NCBI GenBank assembly: GCA_017445685.1
Contig: JAFSTS010000307.1
Location: 1 to 12,803, forward strand
DNA length: 12,803 bases
Source: Clostridia bacterium
Lineage (GTDB): Bacteria; Bacillota_A; Clostridia; Oscillospirales; Acutalibacteraceae
Reading direction: 5' to 3'
The position numbers and the translations under genes are program-made. Below, one piece after another: positions 7,542-12,803 of this stretch (positions within the stretch are counted from its first letter, which is position 1; the number at the start of each line of letters is the position of its first letter). The notes below the pieces were generated by a model, which worked only from the letters and a program-made list of their open reading frames with translations, ran no database searches and was not told where the DNA came from.

Positions 7542-7569
7542 ATTATCAAATTTTCGCCATTCTTGTCAA
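7542..7569 (-). promoter_or_regulatory. Sigma-70-type promoter of the SGNH-carbamoyltransferase operon
   Basis: On the minus strand a perfect -35, TTGACA (7564-7569), is separated by 16 bp from GATAAT (7542-7547, five of six). The predicted start is near 7535, about 40 nt before the SGNH B start codon. No terminator follows until 1861 and all intergenic gaps are 38 nt or less, which supports a four-gene transcript. Confidence 0.75.
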
Positions 7570-7612
7570 CAGAATCAGCACCGGTATTTTTCGAATAAAT
7601 AAATTTTAAAAG

Positions 7613-7762
7613 ATAACAGGACTTGACATAGTTTTGAAGCAAGCTTCAAAACTCTATGGCTCGACGACCGCCTTTGGCAGTACCCGTCTCGCCGCTCCTC
7701 GCTAAAAACAGTTCACCGAACTGTTTTCTGAACGCTCGGACCTTCACAGGTCCAAGTCCTGT
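7613..7762. repeat. Palindromic hairpin-rich element with ends resembling the tRNA-Leu T-arm
   Basis: The segment has 10-bp terminal inverted repeats, ACAGGACTTG (7616-7625) and CAAGTCCTGT (7753-7762). Inside are three perfect hairpins: 7630-7639 with 7644-7653 (10 bp, CAAG loop), 7705-7714 with 7718-7727 (10 bp, 3-nt loop, followed by T residues on both strands), and 7738-7743 with 7748-7753 (6 bp). The left end is a 14-nt exact copy of 7821-7834 inside the tRNA gene; the right end, read inverted, matches the tRNA T-arm at 15 of 16 bases. The interior is more GC-rich than its surroundings. It has no credible coding sequence and looks like a small non-autonomous interspersed repeat, possibly tRNA-derived. 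The family is not recognised. Confidence 0.6.
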
Positions 7763-7775
7763 AACATATTACATT

Positions 7776-7813
7776 ATGAAATCCCACATACCTAAAGGTA
7801 TGCAGGATTTCAT
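7776..7813. repeat. Long imperfect hairpin abutting the tRNA-Leu 3' end
   Basis: The outer stem is ATGAAATCC (7776-7784) with GGATTTCAT (7805-7813). There is a symmetric CA/CA internal loop, then an inner stem CATACC/GGTATG around TAAA. It begins at the last base of the encoded CCA and would form directly after the tRNA in the transcript. There is no U-tract, so processing or weak termination is more likely than strong intrinsic termination. Confidence 0.6.
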
Positions 7814-7899
7814 GGTGCGGATAACAGGACTTGAACCTGCACCGAGTTGCCCCGACTAGAACCTGAATCTAGCGCGTCTGCCAATTCCGCCATATCCGC
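7813..7899 (-). tRNA. tRNA-Leu (anticodon CAG), CCA encoded
   Basis: The 87-nt minus-strand gene folds as a class II tRNA. The acceptor stem is GCGGATA/TATCCGC, the anticodon stem CTAGA/TCTAG holds loop TTCAGGT with anticodon CAG (7863-7865), there is a long leucine-type variable arm, and the T-arm is GCAGG-TTCAAGT-CCTGT. The discriminator base is A and CCA is encoded. It decodes CUG. No other tRNA is seen nearby. Confidence 0.96.
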
Positions 7900-8032
7900 A
7901 AATACAGTATTAAATTTTCCTCTGTTTTTACACGGCGAGGAAACCGAGGCGAAGCTTACTTTCAAAATGATCTACTGTTGGGCTTGATTCGCATTTCAGC
8001 CGAAAAGAAGTCTCTTTCCCGACTGCTGAAAT

Positions 8033-8061
8033 ATTATAAATCAAAAGGTGCAATATGTCAA
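8033..8061 (-). promoter_or_regulatory. Perfect-consensus promoter for tRNA-Leu
   Basis: On the minus strand TTGACA (8056-8061) and TATAAT (8033-8038) are separated by exactly 17 bp. The predicted start is near 8026, giving a 5' leader of about 127 nt before the tRNA. An 8-bp inverted repeat, ATTTCAGC (7993-8000) with GCTGAAAT (8025-8032), spans the predicted start and could be an operator or a partial leader hairpin. The rest of 7900-8154 shows no gene. Confidence 0.85.
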
Positions 8062-8154
8062 GACTTTGAAGAAAAATAATAGCTCGTCACATCAAAAAGT
8101 CACTAAAAAGAGCTGTCGGAATATTATGTTCATAGGACTTGTGCAGGTGATTAG

Positions 8155-8979
8155 ATGAAAAAAATACTGATTGTCCCGTCTGACAAAAGGCAGGAATACA
8201 TCTTTAAATATTTTCAAGACAGGGGATATTTGTGCGAGAAATTGTCCGACGAAAGCAAAATGTCCTCTGCCGATGCGGTTGTTTTGCCGATTCCGAGTGA
8301 AAATGACTGTAAGATAAAATCGACAGATTTTTCAAGCGCTGACTTTGTCGAAATGCTGACGGAAAAATGTGTTGTGTTTGGCTTTTGCATGGAAAATACC
8401 GTTCTTGAAAGAGAATTGAAAAAACGAAACATCACATTTTTTGATGTATATAAAAGCGATCGGCTTGCTACTCAAAATGCCTATGCAACAGCACAAGGCG
8501 TGCTTGGTCACATCTTGAACGACACAGGAAAGCTTTTGAACGAAATGAAAATTCTGCTTTCAGGTTACGGCAAAACAGGTAGAGCCATTTGCAAAATACT
8601 CTGTTTGAACAAAGTTGATGTGACTGTTTTAGCAAGGCGCGAAGAATACAGAAACGAACTGAAAAAAAGAAACATCAAGAGCTTTTCCTACGACGAGGAA
8701 TTGGGTGAACAATATGATTATATTATCAATACCGTCGCCGCAAAAGTGCTTGACAGGCATATCATGAAAACCCTTGGCAAAGACGGAAAAATACTTGAAA
8801 TTGCCTCAAGTCCGTATGGTTTTGACTTTGACGAGGCAAATAAAATCGGACTGACCTATGAGATCCTGCCGTCTCTGCCGTCAAAGGCAGCTCCTGAATC
8901 GGCGGGCAGATTCACAGCGCAGGCCATTGAGATGTTGATCGAAAAAAATATTGAGGAGGGGGAAATATGGAAGTGCTGA
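8155..8979 (+). CDS. dpaA: Dipicolinate synthase subunit A (DpaA/SpoVFA)
   Basis: The 274-residue protein has the two-part DpaA layout. An N-terminal domain (about 1-125) includes the NAYATAQGVL segment (108-117), where relatives often have a TAEG motif. A Rossmann nucleotide-binding domain with GYGKTG (137-142) and VTVLARR (156-162) follows. A C-terminal stretch includes ASSPYGFDF (217-225) and LPSLPSKAAPESAG (238-251). With DpaB it converts dihydrodipicolinate from the lysine pathway to dipicolinic acid in the mother cell during sporulation. The ATG follows AGGTGAT by 3-4 nt, and the gene overlaps dpaB by 13 nt. A mother-cell sigma factor is expected from biology. A CATA at 8131-8134 resembles a sigma-K -10 start, but I see no matching -35, so I do not annotate a promoter. 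Confidence 0.93.
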   Translation: MKKILIVPSDKRQEYIFKYFQDRGYLCEKLSDESKMSSADAVVLPIPSENDCKIKSTDFSSADFVEMLTEKCVVFGFCMENTVLERELKKRNITFFDVYKSDRLATQNAYATAQGVLGHILNDTGKLLNEMKILLSGYGKTGRAICKILCLNKVDVTVLARREEYRNELKKRNIKSFSYDEELGEQYDYIINTVAAKVLDRHIMKTLGKDGKILEIASSPYGFDFDEANKIGLTYEILPSLPSKAAPESAGRFTAQAIEMLIEKNIEEGEIWKC

Positions 8980-9542
8980 AAGTGGGCTTTGCAATGTGCG
9001 GATCGTTTTGCACATTTACTTCGGTTATTCCGCAAATCGAAGCCCTCGTAAAAAACGGTAAAACGGAAGTTTTGCCGATAATGAGCTCGGCAGCTTATTC
9101 AACGGATACAAGATTCGGCAAATCTTCACAGTTTGTTGAGCAAATTGAACAAATTACAAATAATACCGTCATACACACAATTGGCTCGGCAGAGCCTATC
9201 GGACCGAAAAAACTGCTTGATGTGCTGATCATCGCGCCGTGTACGGGAAACACTTTGGCAAAACTTGCAAACGGTATAACGGATTCACCGGTCACTCTGG
9301 CAGCAAAGGCGCACCTTAGAAATCAGCGTCCCGTTGTAATAGCTGTTTCCACAAACGACGCGCTCTCGTCCAGCGCAAAGAATATCGGTCAGTTGATGAA
9401 CTGTAAAAACATTTTCTTTGTTCCGATGAAGCAGGACGATTGTATAAACAAGCCAAATTCGGTAGTGGCTGATTTTTCACTTATCGAAATGACCATGCAG
9501 ACAGCGCTTGAAAACCGTCAGCTACAGCCGGTATACATTTGA
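8967..9542 (+). CDS. dpaB: Dipicolinate synthase subunit B (DpaB/SpoVFB), flavoprotein fold
   Basis: The 191-residue protein belongs to the flavin-binding flavoprotein family that includes DpaB. It shows GFAMCGSFCTF (7-17) at the N terminus, the APCTGNTLAKLANGITDSPV block (90-109), and VSTNDALSSSAKNIGQLM (127-144) with FVPMKQDD (151-158) near the end. It is the partner subunit of DpaA in making dipicolinic acid, the calcium chelate of the spore core. A strong GAGGAGGGGG site lies inside the end of dpaA, consistent with coupled translation. The gene ends just before a hairpin terminator shared with the convergent deacetylase gene. Confidence 0.93.
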   Translation: MEVLKVGFAMCGSFCTFTSVIPQIEALVKNGKTEVLPIMSSAAYSTDTRFGKSSQFVEQIEQITNNTVIHTIGSAEPIGPKKLLDVLIIAPCTGNTLAKLANGITDSPVTLAAKAHLRNQRPVVIAVSTNDALSSSAKNIGQLMNCKNIFFVPMKQDDCINKPNSVVADFSLIEMTMQTALENRQLQPVYI

Positions 9543-9554
9543 TAATTATAGTGG

Positions 9555-9588
9555 AAAGCCTCATTCTGAGACACAGAATGAGGACTTT
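9555..9588. terminator. Bidirectional terminator between dpaB and the polysaccharide deacetylase gene
   Basis: A perfect 10-bp stem, CCTCATTCTG with CAGAATGAGG (9559-9568 and 9574-9583) around AGACA, is extended by AAAG/CTTT across a one-base bulge. It fills the gap between convergent stops (9542 and 9590). T-tracts are short on both sides, so it is probably moderate in strength. Confidence 0.75.
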
Positions 9589-9589
9589 C

Positions 9590-10351
9590 TTATTGATTTG
9601 GCACTTGCGTTCCTGCAACATTGACAGTATAGTTATCTTTGTATATCAGGTCGGCTATCTTCACAAACTCATAACCATCGCTTTGAAGCTTTTCGATAAT
9701 CATCGGCAAAGCTTCGGGAGTGTGAAGCGCAGCATTGTGAAACAGAACTATTGAGCCGCATCCGACTTTAGAGACAACTTTGTTGTAAATTGTCTGAGCG
9801 TCGTATTCTTTCCAGTCAAGAGAGTCCACATCCCATTGTATCGGGTACATTTTCATGCCGCATATCGTTTCAATTACGGTATTGTTGTAGTCGCCGTACG
9901 GCGCACGCAGAAGCGTCGGACGCACACCTGTCAGCTTTTCGACTTTATCGCTGCAGTTTTCGATTTGAGCAATGATCTCCTGCTTGGAAATTTCAGTCAG
10001 GTGCGGATGAGTATCCGAGTGATTTTGTATGCTGTGACCGGCTTTTGCAAGAGCCTTTACGCTTTCAGGGTATTTGTCGACCCATTCACCTACGACGAAG
10101 AATGTTGCTTTTATGCCGTATTTGTCCATGATGTCGATCAGATTCTGCGTGTCCTCGTTTCCCCATGCCGCATCGAAGCTGATGGCGACCTTTTTTTCGT
10201 CTGTCTGCACATTGTATATCGGAACAAGCCTGCTTTGCGAAATCGTCGAAACGCTGAGAGCTTTAGCCGAAAGAATCGCAGCCGTGATCACCCCGACAAG
10301 CACAAACGATAAAACGGCGATTTTCTTTTTTGTGAGAATTAAAACTTTCAC
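9590..10351 (-). CDS. Polysaccharide deacetylase, CE4 family (PdaB-like)
   Basis: The 253-residue protein has one N-terminal hydrophobic segment (about 10-32), so the NodB-type domain is probably extracytoplasmic. CE4 motifs are visible: SFDAAWG (58-64, D60 as the usual catalytic base position), HSDTHPHL (111-118, metal ligands H111 and H115), RAPYGDY (149-155), DVDSLDW (174-180) and IVLFHN (201-206, H205). The second Asp of the canonical TFDDG motif is Ala; this AAWG form is, to my knowledge, typical of the sporulation-type PdaB/YlxY-like subgroup. It would remove N-acetyl groups from peptidoglycan or a related glycan; its location next to dpaAB fits a spore-linked role (inference). The GTG start at 10351 is favoured by GGAGGTGG 4 nt upstream. 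Confidence 0.9.
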   Translation of the reverse strand: MKVLILTKKKIAVLSFVLVGVITAAILSAKALSVSTISQSRLVPIYNVQTDEKKVAISFDAAWGNEDTQNLIDIMDKYGIKATFFVVGEWVDKYPESVKALAKAGHSIQNHSDTHPHLTEISKQEIIAQIENCSDKVEKLTGVRPTLLRAPYGDYNNTVIETICGMKMYPIQWDVDSLDWKEYDAQTIYNKVVSKVGCGSIVLFHNAALHTPEALPMIIEKLQSDGYEFVKIADLIYKDNYTVNVAGTQVPNQ

Positions 10352-10424
10352 TTTTCCACCTCCGATAAAATATATGCACTTGTGAAAAAATAAAGTCCGA
10401 TTATTTTGACGAGTAAGATATGAC

Positions 10425-10453
10425 TTGATTTTCTTTTTCTTACATGGTATATT
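10425..10453 (+). promoter_or_regulatory. Candidate promoter for the GNAT gene
   Basis: TTGATT (10425-10430) and TATATT (10448-10453) are 17 bp apart. TGG directly before the -10 gives an extended -10 element. The predicted start is near 10460, about 36 nt before the GNAT start. The gene diverges from the deacetylase across about 144 bp. Confidence 0.6.
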
Positions 10454-10495
10454 TTAAAGCAGAAAAACGATTACTTTGATTTCGGAGATGAGATT

Positions 10496-10939
10496 TTGAG
10501 TTTTTATATCAGACCGATGGAAGAAAGAGATAAAGGATCGGTTATTGGGATGATGAAGGTATTTTATTCTTCCGAGGCAGTGTACACTAACGGATCTAAA
10601 GAGGTTTTTGAATCGGACTTTAAAAGCTGCGTCAGCGAAAACCCTTTTGCAGAGGGATTTGTTTTCGAAGAAGGTGAAAATCTGCTTGGATATGCAATGG
10701 TTGCAAAGAGCTTTTCGACCGAATTTGGAAAGCAGTGTATATGGCTTGAAGATATTTTTGTCAAAGCGGAGCATAGAGGCAAGGGTGTCGGAAGCGCCTT
10801 TTTGGAATTTGCCGAAAGCAGGTACCCCGACGCTGTCTTAAGGCTTGAAATCGAGCCGGAAAATGAATCTGCGATCAGGCTTTATCAAAAGTCAGGCTTT
10901 GATTTTCTGCCGTATTCGGAAATGATAAAACCACTTTAA
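10496..10939 (+). CDS. GNAT-family N-acetyltransferase
   Basis: This 147-residue protein matches the length and layout of single-domain GNAT enzymes. It starts SFYIRPMEERD, the usual first strand. Motif A is seen at EDIFVKAEHRGKGVGSAFL (95-113), with the acetyl-CoA pyrophosphate loop HRGKGVG at 103-109. Motif B is NESAIRLYQKSGFDF (133-147 region, before the final strand). The acceptor is unknown. The start is a TTG at 10496 with GGAG 8 nt upstream. An ATG at 10488 is directly next to that site and runs into TGA after three codons, so it is not the start, though the tiny frame overlaps the TTG. A strong terminator follows the stop. Confidence 0.9.
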   Translation: MSFYIRPMEERDKGSVIGMMKVFYSSEAVYTNGSKEVFESDFKSCVSENPFAEGFVFEEGENLLGYAMVAKSFSTEFGKQCIWLEDIFVKAEHRGKGVGSAFLEFAESRYPDAVLRLEIEPENESAIRLYQKSGFDFLPYSEMIKPL

Positions 10940-10949
10940 TATATATAAC

Positions 10950-10982
10950 AAAAAGGTTGGCAAAAACAAGCCAACCTTTTTT
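10950..10982. terminator. Strong bidirectional intrinsic terminator
   Basis: AAAAAGGTTGGC (10950-10961) pairs perfectly with GCCAACCTTTTT (10970-10981) around an 8-nt loop. It has A-tract and T-tract on either side, so it works for both the GNAT gene (plus) and the acyltransferase gene (minus). Confidence 0.92.
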
Positions 10983-11002
10983 CGATGTTAAAAAAATCTA
11001 AA

Positions 11003-12043
11003 TCACACAAATAACCTTTTGTCTACAGAATTTGTCAGCCTTTCAAACAGCTCTGCTGCAAGCAGGGTGCAAACGAAGCAGACGAGTATATAAATGTAGG
11101 CGTTAGAAAAGATCAGCGGGATCTTTTTGAAAATCATCATGGGTATTCTCTGAAGAATGTAAATTGAAAATACCCGTTTTCCAAAGTAGCTCAATAGGTC
11201 GTTTCCTATTTTGATCTTCATTGAAAGAAGTACAATCAGCAATGTAAAAAGAATAGCCCATAGAGAGTGGGGGAGGGTTTTTACATGGCGTGACAGGCTC
11301 AAAAAAGAAAATGAAACGAAAACTGCCGCGACAATAGATATATATATCAAACTGTCTTTCATTACGACTTTTTCGATTTTCTCCTTGAAAACGCCGAAAA
11401 CCATGCCGAGTCCGTAGCAGGCTAAGGTGTTGTAGAAGTAAGCTGGCTGCCTTACTGCAAACATCAGCGCAATGAAGCCAAAAATCAGCGCAAGCGACAA
11501 AACGAGCGACGGATAAATTTTTCCTTTGAAAATCGTGAACGATATGTACACTATGATGTAAAGAGCCATTATCGCAAAAATGTACCAATTGCTGTTGCCG
11601 ACGCTGCTCCAGCCGACGAAAGAAAGCAGAATATCAAGCGGCTTCATGTCGTTTTTCAATAAAAGATTTACGGCTATAAAAACCACAACTGCCATATCAA
11701 AATGCAAAAGCACTTTCAAAAGCCGGTTTTTCGGTATAGCTTTAACATAAGGCATTCCCTTTGACATGATCGAACGCATTATTCCGAAGCCGGAATAAAA
11801 CAAAAATGCAGTCACTACAAGCTGACCCATGTTTTCGCCAAAGGTAAGATACGGCTTGTCGAAAACACCGGGTGAAAGCTTAGCCTGATCGCACGCGTGC
11901 TTTAAAAAGACAAGCAGGACGAATATGCCGTTTATTGCATTAGTGCTGTCTTTTGAAAGATAGCCGGTGTTGAATTTATTGTAGCCTGAGTATTTTGCTC
12001 CGGCAAACGATACGGCAAAAATCGCCAGAAGAAAGAATATCAT
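11003..12043 (-). CDS. Acyltransferase family 3 (OafA-like) membrane protein
   Basis: The 346-residue protein is hydrophobic throughout, with about ten membrane segments. It shows the early INGIFVLLVFLKHACD stretch (37-52), matching the acyltransferase-3 pattern in which a conserved His (H49) sits near the end of an early helix. A basic loop after the third helix (PKNRLLKVLLHFD) and the later YFGKRVFSIYILQ segment are also typical. Such enzymes usually O-acetylate or otherwise acylate cell-surface sugars or lipids using acyl-CoA; the substrate here is unknown. It starts 26 nt after the DUF2079 gene with only a weak ribosome site and a small inverted repeat in the gap, so co-transcription is likely. 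Confidence 0.85.
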   Translation of the reverse strand: MIFFLLAIFAVSFAGAKYSGYNKFNTGYLSKDSTNAINGIFVLLVFLKHACDQAKLSPGVFDKPYLTFGENMGQLVVTAFLFYSGFGIMRSIMSKGMPYVKAIPKNRLLKVLLHFDMAVVVFIAVNLLLKNDMKPLDILLSFVGWSSVGNSNWYIFAIMALYIIVYISFTIFKGKIYPSLVLSLALIFGFIALMFAVRQPAYFYNTLACYGLGMVFGVFKEKIEKVVMKDSLIYISIVAAVFVSFSFLSLSRHVKTLPHSLWAILFTLLIVLLSMKIKIGNDLLSYFGKRVFSIYILQRIPMMIFKKIPLIFSNAYIYILVCFVCTLLAAELFERLTNSVDKRLFV

Positions 12044-12055
12044 AATTAGCTTTTC

Positions 12056-12071
12056 AGCGTGATTTCACGCT
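12056..12071 (-). repeat. Short perfect inverted repeat between the DUF2079 and acyltransferase genes
   Basis: AGCGTGA and TCACGCT form a 7-bp stem separated by two bases. It overlaps the DUF2079 TAG stop and lies about 12 nt upstream of the acyltransferase ATG, where the ribosome site would be weak. A hairpin there could limit or couple translation. Confidence 0.45.
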
Positions 12072-12803
12072 ATCCTTTCGCTCTCATTTTATACACTGCA
12101 ACAAGGTCTTCGTGCTTTTCAACAAGCTCGTATTTATTTAAATCAAGCGCCATTTCTGCGTTTTTCTCCTGAGCATATCTCAGGTCAAAAACAATGTAGT
12201 CGGTGACCTTGTCGGTATATTCGTTTTCGTAAATATCCTCACGGTTTGCAAGATACGGCACATAAAACGCCGGAGCTGAAACGGAAACATCGTCGGGTAT
12301 TTTGTCAAGAGTTTCCGAAATAAGCTCATATTTTTCAGTTGAATCAAAATACTTTTCGACATAATATGTCTTAGGCAAGACGAAAGAGCAGTAGCAAAGC
12401 AATGTTACAAACAGGCAGCAGCAGACAGCTTTTTTCTTTGTTTTTTCGGAAAGCTCGCCTGCGTTGATGACGCTGAGGTAAGTCAAAAGCGGAACAACGC
12501 CGAAAAGATATTGGAAATAAATTGAATGCTGATACTCGTAAGACGGCATCAAATTCATAAGCACAAACGGTCCGAGGAGAATAAAACGGGAATACTTTTT
12601 CGTCACAAACGGCAAAAACAGAAACGGAATCATGACCTGCAAAATAAACGCAAGCTTTTCGGAGCTTATACAGTTTTTTATCACAAATATCGGGTCGAGA
12701 ATGATCGTCGATGCCATGCTGATCAGACCGAGCCTTTCATCTGTGATGAAATCTTTAAACCTGTTTGTCATTGCGCCGAAGCCGAATTTGTTGATAAAAT
12801 ATA
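12070..12803 (-). CDS. DUF2079-family membrane protein, C-terminal part (5' end outside the window)
   Basis: About 243 residues are visible. The frame stays open past the ATG at 12769-12771 to the window edge (YFINKFGFGA precedes it), so that ATG is internal and the gene starts outside. The visible part has a hydrophobic region with the family-like segments ILDPIFVIKN, LQVMIPFLFLPFV and ILLGPFVLMNLMPSYEYQHSIYFQYLFGVVPLL. After a further helix comes a soluble C-terminal region of about 100 residues containing IPDDVSVSAPAFYVPYLANRE and TDYIVFDLRY. DUF2079 proteins are polytopic membrane proteins resembling glycosyltransferase-C enzymes; their activity is not established. Its pairing with an acyltransferase suggests surface-glycan work (inference). 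Confidence 0.8.
   Translation of the reverse strand, partial: YFINKFGFGAMTNRFKDFITDERLGLISMASTIILDPIFVIKNCISSEKLAFILQVMIPFLFLPFVTKKYSRFILLGPFVLMNLMPSYEYQHSIYFQYLFGVVPLLTYLSVINAGELSEKTKKKAVCCCLFVTLLCYCSFVLPKTYYVEKYFDSTEKYELISETLDKIPDDVSVSAPAFYVPYLANREDIYENEYTDKVTDYIVFDLRYAQEKNAEMALDLNKYELVEKHEDLVAVYKMRAKG

Noticed and set aside
7613..7834. attL/attR pair of an integrated element at tRNA-Leu
   Set aside because: A 14-nt direct repeat of the tRNA end exists, but only about 195 bp lie between the copies, there is no integrase, and the inverted third copy fits a palindromic element better.
7656..7859. Plus-strand open frame of 67 codons
   Set aside because: It runs through the palindromic element, the hairpin and antisense to the tRNA; it has no ribosome site and its content is explained by repeat and tRNA sequence.
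8117..8140. Sigma-E/sigma-K promoter for dpaAB
   Set aside because: GAATATT (8119-8125) and CATA (8131-8134) resemble parts of sporulation promoters, but spacing and partner elements do not fit either consensus.
9836..10312. 158-codon plus-strand frame opposite the polysaccharide deacetylase
   Set aside because: It is the antisense shadow of a gene with intact CE4 motifs.
1..12803. CRISPR arrays, insertion sequences, toxin-antitoxin or defence genes
   Set aside because: I saw no regularly spaced repeats, transposase motifs or small paired toxin-type genes.

Overview
The window looks like a chromosomal segment from an anaerobic, endospore-forming, moderately low-GC member of the Clostridia, most likely Oscillospiraceae/Ruminococcaceae-like. 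The case rests on a dipicolinate synthase pair (dpaA-dpaB, spore-core DPA), a rubredoxin-tailed metallo-beta-lactamase protein, strong purine-rich ribosome binding sites, and TTG/GTG start use. The genus assignment is inference. No integrase, transposase, phage gene or CRISPR array is visible.

Layout, left to right. (1) 1-925, minus: an MBL-fold/rubredoxin gene, cut by the window edge and interrupted by an in-frame TAG at codon 147. (2) 1076-1765, minus: a DUF421 (YetF-like) membrane protein with its own promoter. (3) 1835-7569, minus: the main feature, a four-gene operon. It starts at a strong promoter (7542-7569) and ends at a clear intrinsic terminator (1835-1861). In transcription order it encodes two paralogous membrane-anchored SGNH proteins, a NodU/CmcH-type O-carbamoyltransferase, and a small membrane protein that looks like a fusion of SxtJ and SxtK (DUF5989). 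(4) 7570-8154: non-coding. It holds a roughly 150-bp hairpin-rich palindromic element whose ends resemble the T-arm of the adjacent tRNA-Leu(CAG), then the tRNA, then a perfect-consensus promoter for it. (5) 8155-9542, plus: dpaA-dpaB. (6) 9590-10351, minus: a CE4-type polysaccharide deacetylase, convergent with dpaB across a shared terminator. (7) 10496-10939, plus: a GNAT acetyltransferase with a TTG start. (8) 11003-12803, minus: an acyltransferase-3 family protein preceded by a DUF2079 membrane protein that runs off the window.

How the genes may work together. The operon pairs a cytosolic carbamoyl donor enzyme with multi-pass membrane proteins and extracytoplasmic SGNH enzymes. This recalls the sxtI-sxtJ-sxtK group and the widespread carbamoyltransferase/SxtJ/DUF5989/SGNH neighbourhoods. 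A plausible but unproven role is modification of a cell-envelope or exported glycan or lipid. The two SGNH genes share a 97%-identical 255-bp 3' end but diverge upstream, which points to gene conversion acting on a C-terminal domain. The dpaAB pair and the deacetylase fit spore-core and spore-envelope physiology.
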